From CBDDLD01 sp965230605 (GTDB lineage Bacteria; Bacteroidota; Bacteroidia; Flavobacteriales; Flavobacteriaceae): a DNA stretch of 47,153 nt. Positions 35,448-42,801 of this stretch are shown here, in pieces. How positions within the stretch are numbered: position 1 is the stretch's first letter; each line of letters starts with the position of its first letter. Made by a program: the position numbers and the translations under genes. The stretch covers positions 1-47,153 of the forward strand of contig CBDDLD010000001.1 of the NCBI GenBank assembly GCA_965230605.1. The letters are read 5' to 3'. The notes below the pieces were generated by a model. It was not told where the DNA came from, ran no database searches, and was given only the letters and a program-made list of their open reading frames with translations.

Positions 35448-35714
35448 ATGGTACAAAGATTTGATTGGTATGGATATTTGGAGGACTCGCCAATAATGAA
35501 TTTAAAGGCGATGTGCTATGATTTGAATTGTCGCTATTCAGAAAGAGAAAGAGGTGGAAAAACCTTATATATTTTAGATGGACTTACAACGGAACAAAGC
35601 ATGAAATTGGTTTCAACAGTAAAGAAATATGATTTGATAGTATTTTATGACAATCCGGGAAAAGCACTACCTGCACCTATTAAAATAAACTATGAAGCGC
35701 TTCATGAAGCATGA
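35448..35714 (+). CDS. DWYG-family small protein, divergent member
   Basis: An 88-residue protein starting MVQRFDWYGYLED and containing CYDLNCRYSERERGGKTLYIL, which aligns with the 98-residue proteins at 42802 and 45459 (DWYGEI, CEEFNCSYTERSQGDKAYFML). Two cysteines five residues apart and YxER are constant. The start follows AAAGGA, an SD-like sequence. The function is unknown; three paralogues on one plasmid suggest an immunity or binding protein. Confidence 0.6.
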   Translation: MVQRFDWYGYLEDSPIMNLKAMCYDLNCRYSERERGGKTLYILDGLTTEQSMKLVSTVKKYDLIVFYDNPGKALPAPIKINYEALHEA

Positions 35715-35767
35715 ATTAGAAAACATGCTCGTGAAAGAAAAAACACCTGAAATTACCAGCACTAATA

Positions 35768-37600
35768 ATGATAACAATTTTAAAATATGATATTGACCAG
35801 TTAATATTTGACATTTACAAGGATAAAGAATGTGAATACTATAGTGCTTACAGGCAAGAATTCACAAAAAGGGAATGTCAATTAATCGAAGTTATATATG
35901 AACTAAGCTTACAAAGAACAAAATATGGTGAGGTTAAATTTATTGAAATACAAAAGAATAGATTAATTCAGGAAGTCAAAAGACGTGAGATATATAAAAT
36001 AAAAGGTGAAAGATTAGTTAAGGCGATTGAAAAATCTATAAGTAAGTTCAAAAAGCATGAATACTTGTCAGAAGGCATTCATATTGTTTTGACGAGCAGA
36101 ACAGTTTATTTATTCGCTCATGACATAGTAAGCCCCCACATTGTTGATAAAATGAAATTCTATGATGAATTTCTAGAGCGAATATTACCAGATAGCCAAT
36201 CAAAACTAGCATGGAATGAACAAGACTATGATAACTGTGAAACATGGGAATTGCGCACACGATTAAGATGGCAGCAAAGAATATTTACGCACTATCAAAA
36301 AAAAGATTCGGTTTTCAATTTGTTCAGGGTAATGTTAGAAGCTTTGAAAGAAGATTCTAATTTAAAAATGGTAAGTAATGATTACGAAGATGAAATGTAT
36401 GGCAGCGGGTCGAACATTAAATATAGATTTATAGAGCAAGGAATTAGCGAACAAGAACGACAGAACATGGATGAATTGTGCAAAATATCTAATGAAATGA
36501 CGTATTCTGTAAATAACATCATGAGATTTAATGATGTTGCAACCATACACAATCTATCTTACAATTGTCAAAAAGAGACCATTAACTATAGACAAGACTC
36601 GGTGTCATTATATTTTAGCAATAGATCAGATAGTAAAGAACTGAGAGAAGATTATGATATTGGCGGAAATTTATATGTAAACGAAAAAGTGGCTAGATAT
36701 TACGAACCAAATAGCAAAAGACCTATTTACATGTCACCCAAAATAATAAGTTTATTTAATAAAAAGATTGGCTCTACAATAACGAAAACCTTGTTTGAGT
36801 ATTATTTGAGATCGGAAAATGACTTCTTAAAATATGATTCATCAGCCTCAAACACCAATATTCCTTTGACATTTACGAAAATGGCAAAAGCAAAGAATAA
36901 AGGAGAGTTAATTGAACTGATTACTAAGAATAAAGTTTCAAAAAAAGTGGCAAAACTACCTATTCAGTTAGCTATAATGGTAGGAGAGGATTTACCATTT
37001 ATTTCACCAACAGACTATCACACATACATTACGTGGGTATTTGATAGACATACGAATGACAAACCATATTTTGAAACTACGCCACTAAAAACAATTTATT
37101 CAGAAAAAGGAATAGACATTAATTTAATTAATGATTACATCAATATTTGTGAACGACTAAATAGTGTAGTCAACTTAAGAATTAGCAGTCAATCGAGAAT
37201 GGAAGCAGATCATATAAAACTGTCTAGATTACTGTATACTGAAGAACTAACAGTCCATAAAGATTATTATGATTTGAATTTACCTTTTCAATTAATTGAT
37301 GACAAGTTTGAACTAGTACAAGAGGCAAATCTCCAGAGGCATTGTGTAAGTTCATATGACAATTACATCAACAGTGGTTCATGCGCAATCTATTGGACTG
37401 AAGTAGAAAGTAAACATTACACAATAGAAGTAAAAAAAGGCAAAAATGACTTTATCCTTGCACAATGTAGAGGTTTCGCTAACGAAGATGCACCTAATGA
37501 GGTTAAGTTGAAAATCATATCAGAAATTGAAGAGTGCACAAAAATATGGAAAAAAAACTATGCTCTGAAAAACATGAAAGAGAACATTTCACAGAGTTAA
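35768..37600 (+). CDS. PcfJ-like protein
   Basis: The 610-residue protein has a C-terminal PcfJ signature from about residue 510: FQLIDDKFELVQEANLQRHCVSSYDNYINSG, then AIYWTEVESKHYTIEVKKG and LAQCRGFANEDAPNEV. PcfJ-like proteins occur on many conjugative plasmids; their function is not established. The N-terminal 450 residues are not recognised. No PcfK partner is seen next to it. It stands alone between the small-gene cluster and the R3 region. Confidence 0.75.
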   Translation: MITILKYDIDQLIFDIYKDKECEYYSAYRQEFTKRECQLIEVIYELSLQRTKYGEVKFIEIQKNRLIQEVKRREIYKIKGERLVKAIEKSISKFKKHEYLSEGIHIVLTSRTVYLFAHDIVSPHIVDKMKFYDEFLERILPDSQSKLAWNEQDYDNCETWELRTRLRWQQRIFTHYQKKDSVFNLFRVMLEALKEDSNLKMVSNDYEDEMYGSGSNIKYRFIEQGISEQERQNMDELCKISNEMTYSVNNIMRFNDVATIHNLSYNCQKETINYRQDSVSLYFSNRSDSKELREDYDIGGNLYVNEKVARYYEPNSKRPIYMSPKIISLFNKKIGSTITKTLFEYYLRSENDFLKYDSSASNTNIPLTFTKMAKAKNKGELIELITKNKVSKKVAKLPIQLAIMVGEDLPFISPTDYHTYITWVFDRHTNDKPYFETTPLKTIYSEKGIDINLINDYINICERLNSVVNLRISSQSRMEADHIKLSRLLYTEELTVHKDYYDLNLPFQLIDDKFELVQEANLQRHCVSSYDNYINSGSCAIYWTEVESKHYTIEVKKGKNDFILAQCRGFANEDAPNEVKLKIISEIEECTKIWKKNYALKNMKENISQS

Positions 37601-37680
37601 TTTGATTTGTTTGCATTATTTTGAATATCCTTTAGGTTAGAGATGTAAACATGTCAAGAACAGAAACAATTCTAAAATAT

Positions 37681-37740
37681 ATAGCGTATGCTAGTTCCCT
37701 TTCCAGGACTAGTGAAGAACATAAAAAAGGCCCGAAGGCC
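37681..37740. repeat. Partial R3 element with terminator
   Basis: This holds only the 3' part of R3: tagcgtatgctagttccctttcc, then agtgaagaacataaaaaaggcccgaaggcc. Read leftward, the last 18 bp form GGCC-TTCG-GGCC plus six T, a strong UUCG-loop terminator for the leftward gene that ends at 37740. Confidence 0.8.
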
Positions 37741-38258
37741 TAAAAAAGTGATAATTGATTTCTAGATATTACCCATTGTTGAAAATGTCTTTTGTATTTA
37801 TTGTATTGTGTGTCACTGATCAAAGAAGAACTCATTTGTTGAAACCTAATCTTCATGAAATCAATTCCTTTTTGTATTGCTTCTTCTTTCGTGTATTTCG
37901 CATTACATATTGAAGCACCACCACATCCACCTATATGATGCTGCCCCCATGCCCACATCCCTTCATATTCAGAAACCACAATTTGGACATAGCACCATGC
38001 TAAATCATTCTTTTCCATGTGATGGTATACTACCTCTGGATTAAGGCAAACACCATGCTCATTGTATTGAAAATTATCATTACACAATTCTGAATCTAAG
38101 GCTAGACCTAGCAATTCTGAATGTCTTTCTATTAAATCTTGATGTACTTTATAGATAAGACCCTCACTTTCATAACGGACAATTTCATCCTCCTGTTGAA
38201 GGAATTGAACACCTAAATTCTGTAATAATTGAACATTGGGATTTAAGAACTGAATCAT
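37740..38258 (-). CDS. Unknown protein ending in a sliding-clamp motif (QLSLF)
   Basis: I chose the ATG at 38256-38258 (MIQFLNPN) because the longer frame enters repeat R3 and the other R3 units start at the same distance from it. The 172-residue soluble protein includes MWAWGQHHIGGCGGASICNAKY. Its last residues are NQLSLF; QL(S/D)LF is the consensus peptide that binds the DNA polymerase III beta clamp. The unit at 39479 ends the same way with different codons. The enzymatic role, if any, is not visible. Confidence 0.65.
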   Translation of the reverse strand: MIQFLNPNVQLLQNLGVQFLQQEDEIVRYESEGLIYKVHQDLIERHSELLGLALDSELCNDNFQYNEHGVCLNPEVVYHHMEKNDLAWCYVQIVVSEYEGMWAWGQHHIGGCGGASICNAKYTKEEAIQKGIDFMKIRFQQMSSSLISDTQYNKYKRHFQQWVISRNQLSLF

Positions 38259-38270
38259 AGTTTTAAAATT

Positions 38271-38618
38271 AAAGTGAATAATAATTTTTCTGCCGTGAAA
38301 AGGTTGCAGCCGCATACTTGCAAAAGCAGAGCTGAAAAAGTTAACTGAGGCACGAGGTTCAGTTTTTCAGTGTCTTTTGCTGGTTTGCGACTGAGTGATT
38401 GCGGAACATAGTGGAGCTGACACGCTAACCTTAGTTTGCATAGAAATTGTGATTCACCAGGTGTCCGTGGCCACGACCAAAGGACACACGATTGGGGGAG
38501 ATATTAAGAACGGGAATAGTTCTTAACTATAAGAGCGTGCGCAGCTCCCTTTCCTGGTCACAACAAAGGCGGGATATTTGTTATCTAGTGAAGAACATAA
38601 AAAAAGGCCCGAAGGCCT
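38271..38618. repeat. Structured repeat R3, copy a
   Basis: This is the whole spacer between two leftward genes. From left: a shared aaagtgaataataattt next to the start codon; a long bulged hairpin with ctgaaaaa/tttttcag (38332-38370) and apical gaggcacgag (38347-38356); gtgtcc/ggacac (38461-38487); ttaagaac/gttcttaa (38504-38526); the tail gcgtgcgcagctccctttcc; and a leftward UUCG terminator at the far end. It fills the gene-free gap 38259-38622. Confidence 0.88.
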
Positions 38619-38622
38619 TAGA

Positions 38623-39123
38623 TTATTTTAGACAAATTAGGTCTTCTGCTATAGAGATATTATAGGTTTCTTCAAACCAAGACCATATATCATTTATATC
38701 TGTGCCTTTTTCGAACGTTAAGACATTTGATACAATAAACTTTGCATCTATCTCCTCGAATTGATTTAAAGGAACATCAGCCAACTCTTTCCATAATAAT
38801 CTAGCAACATCAACAACAGGTAGCGATAAGATGGCTTGATATAAAGAAGTAAAATCTTGTCTTTTGTAATATTTGTTTGTCTTCGATTTAGACCAAGTTG
38901 TCCAAGATATTTTATCAGCAAATTGCTCAGCACTAATCGTATAGTTTGAAATAGAGATGGACCCTGAATTAATTTCTAAATTGGAAAAATCACTAAGAGA
39001 ATTCAGTATATCTTCAGATATCGTCAAATTAGGTATTATTCCTAATTCGTTGGAAACGCCTTCACAAGCTTCACGAAGGTAAGACCAGGTATATTTTTGA
39101 TCTTTTATTAATGGGTTTTTCAT
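38623..39123 (-). CDS. Unknown protein with GTDxxDIWxWFEE motif
   Basis: The 166-residue protein ends with LWKELADVPLNQFEEIDAKF and GTDINDIWSWFEETYNISIAEDL, a pattern I recall from short hypothetical proteins of plasmids and phages. There is no signal sequence. It is a single-gene unit between R3a and R3b with its own UUCG terminator directly after the stop. It lacks a clamp motif. Confidence 0.6.
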   Translation of the reverse strand: MKNPLIKDQKYTWSYLREACEGVSNELGIIPNLTISEDILNSLSDFSNLEINSGSISISNYTISAEQFADKISWTTWSKSKTNKYYKRQDFTSLYQAILSLPVVDVARLLWKELADVPLNQFEEIDAKFIVSNVLTFEKGTDINDIWSWFEETYNISIAEDLICLK

Positions 39124-39135
39124 TGTTATAAAGTT

Positions 39136-39474
39136 AAAGTGAATAATAATTTTTCTGATTATTCACTCTGGGGGTGGGATGGCAGGAAAATCAAGGGTAA
39201 GGTTTGAAAAAGTCAGGAAGGTTTGTTGTGAGGCACGAGCAATGAAAGCCTTACTTTTTTGAACTCCCTTGATTTTGCGTGAGGGGGAGTACCTTGCAGA
39301 AACATTGTGATTCACCAAGTGTCCGTGGCCACGACCAAAGGACACACCGTTGGGGGAGATTTTAAGAACGGGAATAGTTCTTAACTATATAGCGGGCGCA
39401 GCTCCCTTTCCTGGTAACAACATAGGCGAGAATTCTAGGTACCCATGAAGAACATAAAAAAAGGCCCGAAGGCC
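39136..39474. repeat. Structured repeat R3, copy b (variant stem)
   Basis: Both outer parts match R3a, but the long hairpin is built from unrelated sequence: aaaatcaaggg (39187-39197) pairs with cccttgatttt (39266-39276), with an inner gtaagg/ccttac arm. Even so the apical gaggcacgag (39230-39239) is unchanged. gtgtcc/ggacac (39319-39345), ttaagaac/gttcttaa, gcgggcgcagctccctttcc and the leftward terminator follow. Confidence 0.85.
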
Positions 39475-39478
39475 TGTA

Positions 39479-39886
39479 CTAGAATAATGATAACTGATTA
39501 GTAATATCAGAGTCTAAAGGTGTGTCATTTAACTTACAAGGAGATTTTATTGGATTTAATTGTGAAGAATCATATCGAGGTAAATCACGGATGAATGAAC
39601 GTGAATTTTGTTGAATGTGATTTACCTGTTCTCTCCAGTAATTTAATTTCAGTTGTTCGTTATAACCTAAAGAAGAAAAATCATTAATATTAAGAGCTGC
39701 CTTAATAAAGGTTGAAGCATCTTGATCTTCTTCAAGATAAACATAAGATGTATCCATATAACTATAATCAGAAACATCATTTTCAATTGACAGAGCTAAA
39801 ATAAATGAATGCTCTACTCGAAGCCATCCATGAGCTCCATCATCATAATAATTGAAACGATAACATTTAAAAGTTGAATATTTCAT
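39479..39886 (-). CDS. Unknown protein ending in a sliding-clamp motif (QLSLF)
   Basis: The 135-residue protein contains YDDGAHGWLRVEHSF and YSYMDTSYVYLEEDQDASTFIKAA, a pattern I associate with small phage and plasmid proteins of unknown function. The C-terminus is TNQLSLF. The final codons differ from those of the 37740 gene (TTA TTC against CTT TTT), so the motif is conserved as protein, not by copied DNA. It is a single-gene unit between R3b and R3c. Confidence 0.65.
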   Translation of the reverse strand: MKYSTFKCYRFNYYDDGAHGWLRVEHSFILALSIENDVSDYSYMDTSYVYLEEDQDASTFIKAALNINDFSSLGYNEQLKLNYWREQVNHIQQNSRSFIRDLPRYDSSQLNPIKSPCKLNDTPLDSDITNQLSLF

Positions 39887-39900
39887 AACAGATAAAATTT

Positions 39901-40212
39901 AAAGTGAATAATAATTTATCTGCCGTAAAAAGGTTGCAGCCGCATACTTGCAAAAGCAGAGATGAAAAAGTTAACTGAGGTACGAGGTTCAGTTTTTCAG
40001 TGCCTTTTGCTGGCTTGCGGCTGAGTGATTGCGGAACTTAGTGGAGCTGACACGCTAACCTTAGTTTGCATAGAAATTGTGATTCCCCTTGTGCCTGGCG
40101 GCCACGACCAGAGGGCACACCATTGGGGGAGATTTTAAGAACGGGAACGGTTCTTAATAATAACAGCGTGCGCAGCTCCCTTTCCAGGTAACAACAAAGG
40201 CGGGATATCAAG
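39901..40212. repeat. Structured repeat R3, copy c
   Basis: Its long hairpin is the best paired: cagccgca/tgcggctg (39937-39944 with 40016-40023), gcaaaag/cttttgc, tgaaaaa/tttttca, apical gaggtacgag (39977-39986). The next hairpin is gtgcc/ggcac (40091-40118), where copies a and b have gtgtcc/ggacac, a compensated U-A to C-G change. The tail gcgtgcgcagctccctttcc is present. The UUCG terminator is absent at this end. Confidence 0.88.
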
Positions 40213-40244
40213 CACTATATGAATGAAAAGAGACTAGTAAATAA

Positions 40245-40850
40245 TCACTTATATTTTTTATTAGCTAAATAATCATAAGCATCATCTATTGGGTTAAGCA
40301 TCTTTTTGAATTTACCAGTCCAGGTAGCAGTGGTGATATATTCATTTTTACCAGAGATTTTAATAGCAACTGGTTCATTCTTTTCTGTGTTCATCACATC
40401 ATCTAAAAGTGAGATGATATCATGATTGAAAGGTATATCAATTTTTTCGGATACGGAACCCCCGCTTAAAACATCCCTTTGAACATCATTATGATCAAAA
40501 GTAATCTTATAAGGACGTTGTTCTGATTTACCGTACCCAACTAAAAAAGTAACCTCATCGATAAACAACCAAGAAGAACCAACCCATTTTAGTCTAAAAC
40601 GTCTTGGCCCTAAATGACCATCTTTAAATAGAAAGAAATAACTATCTATTGTTGTAGTTCCCGCTAAAGTAGAGGTCATCGGTTTAGGTGAAGTAAGTAG
40701 TAGACGTTGTTCGAATCGGTCATATTTAACCTTAGTTGTTTTACCAAGATGTTTCTTAATAGATTTAAATTGATCTTGACTGATTCCGTCATCACTTCTA
40801 AATGAGCATAATAATAGAATAGCAAATATGTAAATAGCTGTAGATCGCAT
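40245..40850 (-). CDS. Lipoprotein or secreted protein of unknown function
   Basis: The signal sequence ends with LLLLCSF (possible lipid-carrying Cys15). The mature 185 residues are beta-rich, with ISQDQFKSIKKHLGKTT at the start and IPFNHDIISLLDDVMNTEKNEPVAIKISGKNEY near the end. Nothing is recognised. It is the first unit of the leftward R3 series, starting next to a partial R3 tail. Confidence 0.55.
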   Translation of the reverse strand: MRSTAIYIFAILLLCSFRSDDGISQDQFKSIKKHLGKTTKVKYDRFEQRLLLTSPKPMTSTLAGTTTIDSYFFLFKDGHLGPRRFRLKWVGSSWLFIDEVTFLVGYGKSEQRPYKITFDHNDVQRDVLSGGSVSEKIDIPFNHDIISLLDDVMNTEKNEPVAIKISGKNEYITTATWTGKFKKMLNPIDDAYDYLANKKYK

Positions 40851-40897
40851 AATAACTTAGTTGTTTTAAAAGAACAATTACGAATCATATTAAAAAT

Positions 40898-40927
40898 AGT
40901 TAATAATAACAGTGTGCGCAGCTCCCC
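40898..40927. repeat. Partial R3 tail
   Basis: The sequence agttaataataacagtgtgcgcagctcccc matches the right tail of R3c. The rest of the element is missing. It marks the right end of the R3 region. Confidence 0.7.
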
Positions 40928-41010
40928 GTATTTATTCCTTGTAAGGATTCATAAAACACACATAATCAACTGTATACTTGAACATTAATGGTGTGTCCCC
41001 TGAAAATATA

Positions 41011-41063
41011 TTGTCTTTCATATCTTTCGATGGTAATTAAATAATCATTGATATGAAAGACAA
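41011..41063 (+). promoter_or_regulatory. Hairpin that covers the start codon of a tiny ORF
   Basis: ttgtctttcatatc (41011-41024) pairs perfectly over 14 bp with gatatgaaagacaa (41050-41063). The ATG at 41053 lies in the 3' arm. In an RNA this would hide the start codon, as in several type I toxin messages. Confidence 0.6.
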
Positions 41064-41157
41064 AAAAATGGCATTTTGGCTCAAGGTCCTGGGAAGATTA
41101 AAAGAAATCCTTCAACTAGTGATCACCTTGTTAAATCAGGTAGACAAATTGCTGTAA
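41053..41157 (+). CDS. 34-residue amphipathic peptide
   Basis: MKDKKMAFWLKVLGRLKEIL is followed by QLVITLLNQVDKLL and TAA. The peptide should form one amphipathic helix with a basic N-terminus. A second in-frame ATG at 41068 gives 29 residues. The first ATG is inside the 3' arm of a 14-bp hairpin. It is convergent with a 22-residue hydrophobic ORF across a shared 11-bp stem. It could be a small membrane-active toxin or a chance ORF; no homologue is recognised. Confidence 0.45.
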   Translation: MKDKKMAFWLKVLGRLKEILQLVITLLNQVDKLL

Positions 41158-41164
41158 AATATAA

Positions 41165-41188
41165 AAGGGTGGCCAACTGGCCACCCTT
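41165..41188 (-). terminator. Perfect 11-bp stem terminator between two tiny ORFs
   Basis: aagggtggcca and tggccaccctt are separated by 2 nt. Read leftward it is followed by TTTTATATTTT, so it ends the leftward transcript of the 22-residue ORF. Rightward it has no T tract. Confidence 0.8.
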
Positions 41189-41246
41189 GGTTAATATCGA
41201 GATTACCACTGCGGCAACGTCCTTGGTTGCGGTCAGTGTACTTGCC

Positions 41247-41315
41247 CTAGCGGTTACGCACAGCCAATACAATGACCATAACAACCACTAGTCCAAGAAA
41301 TGAATATGCATCCAT
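41247..41315 (-). CDS. 22-residue hydrophobic peptide, type I toxin-like
   Basis: The ORF reads MDAYSFLGLVVV then MVIVLAVRNR and stop: one short transmembrane helix with an acidic N-terminus and a basic C-terminus, the shape of many type I toxin peptides. It is followed 58 nt later by a strong terminator on its own strand. A structured RNA lies upstream in the opposite direction. An antisense RNA cannot be confirmed from sequence. I see no named family. Confidence 0.55.
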   Translation of the reverse strand: MDAYSFLGLVVVMVIVLAVRNR

Positions 41316-41344
41316 TTTAGATAGTAAAGTATTATGGACAAACC

Positions 41345-41491
41345 CGTTTGATGAAGAAAGATATGATAATGTTTCCAAAAGGAAACTTGTGTTATAGTTA
41401 CTATAACATTATCTTAGGGACAACGATACGGATTCGTCCGAATGAAACATTTAAGCTGTTGAGACTCTGGCTGGGTACAACAGCTTTTTTT
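41345..41491 (+). ncRNA. Structured small RNA candidate
   Basis: Within 150 nt there is a three-way junction (gataatg 41365-41371 with cattatc 41407-41413, enclosing tttcc-aaaa-ggaaa and gttata-gttac-tataac), then a UUCG-capped hairpin cgga-ttcg-tccg (41429-41440), then a terminator aagctgttg/caacagctt (41453-41486) with seven T. No ORF of note lies inside. It could be a plasmid copy-control or antitoxin-like RNA; the role is unknown. From 41492 to 41712 I see nothing recognisable. Confidence 0.6.
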
Positions 41492-41712
41492 ATACCACCT
41501 TGGCATAAATACTAATTAAGGCAAATTTAAACACTTTCCAAGCGATCTATGAATCCATTATCAACATATGGGCCAGATGTTGATTAAAACAGCCTTACAT
41601 GAACTGTTATAGAACAAATAACCATGAAAGTTTTAAAATGGAGCGAAAAATGTTAAGTTATTGGTTGTTTTTCTCCCTACTTAACATAATACCAATTATT
41701 ACACCACTTTTC

Positions 41713-41839
41713 CGAACAGTTCGCGGTTCACCAACCTACGAACTACAAAACAGCCCAATGGAGTAAGAATATAGTAGTTCGCAAATTCGGTTCTTTTCTA
41801 CATTGTTCGTAAATTACAAACTAATCCAATCCTGCGAAC
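41713..41839. promoter_or_regulatory. Cluster of GTTCG half-sites upstream of the recombinase-like gene
   Basis: GTTCG or its complement CGAAC occurs at 41713-41717, 41719-41723, 41739-41743, 41777-41781, 41805-41809 and 41835-41839. The first two form a palindrome, and tacgaactac/gtagttcgca forms another inverted pair. They resemble operator or res half-sites for the adjacent serine recombinase homologue, which keeps its DNA-binding HTH. Confidence 0.55.
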
Positions 41840-41861
41840 TAATACACAAGAAAACATACAC

Positions 41862-42461
41862 ATGACGATAGGCTATGCAAACGGGCTCGATCTGGAGAGC
41901 TTAAAAGAGCAATTGGAACAACTGGAAAATAACGGAGTAGAAAAAACAGTATCCGAACAAGTGGACGGACGTATCAACCGTATAGCACTTGATAAGATGG
42001 TGGAAGGTTTACGCAAAGGGGATGTAGTAAAAGTGGTCAGTTTAAAATACCTACCCCTTACCGCTCTGCAATGTTTGGAGCTAATCACTGTATTGAACAA
42101 CAAAGAAATAGAACTGCGTTCATTGAGCGAACAAATTGATATGCTAACCGTCAATACCTTCTACCAGCTTGATCGACGCACCCGAAGCCAAAGAGCCAAA
42201 GGCGTATTGGCCGACTCCGATACCAAACCAGGTCCTAAACCAGGTATTCTAAGTGAAGAAAACCGACTCAAGGCATTACGCGCTATTGACTTGCATAAAA
42301 ACTACCACCTACAGGGCAAAATGTCTATAGATGAAATTCTCAAAGATGCGACTATTGCCAGCCGTTCAACACTATATAAATATTTTAGTATCTGCGGTTA
42401 TGACTACAAAAAAGCCAAAAAATACTACCTAGAAGAACAGGCGAAAAAAAAGGCGGACTAA
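41862..42461 (+). CDS. Serine recombinase (resolvase) homologue lacking catalytic residues
   Basis: The 199-residue protein aligns with small resolvases: MTIGYA at the start, then LKEQLEQLENNGVEKTVSEQ, GLRKGDVVKV and LRSLSEQID, and a C-terminal HTH (IASRSTLYKYFSICGYD). However the active site is gone: GYxRVSTxDQ is GYANGLDLES, with no nucleophilic Ser or Arg, and LDRLGRS is LKYLPLT. It should bind DNA but not cut it. It probably acts as a regulator or architectural protein at the GTTCG sites on both sides. Nucleotide composition is richer in GC than its neighbours, so it may come from elsewhere. Confidence 0.8.
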   Translation: MTIGYANGLDLESLKEQLEQLENNGVEKTVSEQVDGRINRIALDKMVEGLRKGDVVKVVSLKYLPLTALQCLELITVLNNKEIELRSLSEQIDMLTVNTFYQLDRRTRSQRAKGVLADSDTKPGPKPGILSEENRLKALRAIDLHKNYHLQGKMSIDEILKDATIASRSTLYKYFSICGYDYKKAKKYYLEEQAKKKAD

Positions 42462-42475
42462 TAACAATTTTAAAG

Positions 42476-42500
42476 TTCGTGTATTAGGACAATACGCGAA
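42476..42500. promoter_or_regulatory. Palindrome downstream of the recombinase-like gene
   Basis: ttcgtgtatt and aatacgcgaa form an inverted repeat with one mismatch and a 5-nt spacer. The half-sites match the GTTCG sites upstream of the gene. It lies 38 bp before the next gene start. Confidence 0.55.
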
Positions 42501-42537
42501 TTTTATATATATTTGGATATACAACAAAAAGACAGCA

Positions 42538-42774
42538 ATGAGGTTATTTTTCAAAGAATATAATGATAATGTAGTTGGCTACCTTCTATCTAAAGATTTA
42601 TGTACCTTGTATGACACGTGGAAGTCATCAAAACAGGTGGTTGACAAGCTATTAGAGAATGGTAAAGCAAAAGAATTTGACAAACAACATATGCCATTGC
42701 TGCCCATGTATCCTAAGGAGTTTGTAGAACATTATGTAAGTTCAACATATATTCAAATTAAGGATAAGTTTTAA
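42538..42774 (+). CDS. Unknown 78-residue protein, first gene of the small-gene array
   Basis: A soluble protein starting MRLFFKEYNDNVVGYLLSKD. No family is recognised. It starts the rightward array and lies 7 bp upstream of the first 16-bp punctuation repeat. Confidence 0.5.
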   Translation: MRLFFKEYNDNVVGYLLSKDLCTLYDTWKSSKQVVDKLLENGKAKEFDKQHMPLLPMYPKEFVEHYVSSTYIQIKDKF

Positions 42775-42781
42775 ATTAAAA

Positions 42782-42797
42782 AGTACCTAAATAGGAG
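42782..42797 (+). repeat. Array punctuation repeat 1
   Basis: agtacctaaataggag, with AGGAG 4 nt before the ATG of the DWYG-family gene, an SD sequence unusual in Bacteroidota. Confidence 0.8.
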
Positions 42798-42801
42798 TAA
42801 A

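Noticed and set aside
37681..40927. Integron cassette array with attC sites
   Set aside because: No integrase in the window, the spacers are too long, and I could not find paired core sites (RYYYAAC/GTTRRRY) at unit borders.
41076..41291. A 71-residue rightward ORF through the tiny-ORF region
   Set aside because: It crosses the 11-bp terminator stem and is antisense to the 22-residue ORF; its composition is unlike the other proteins here.
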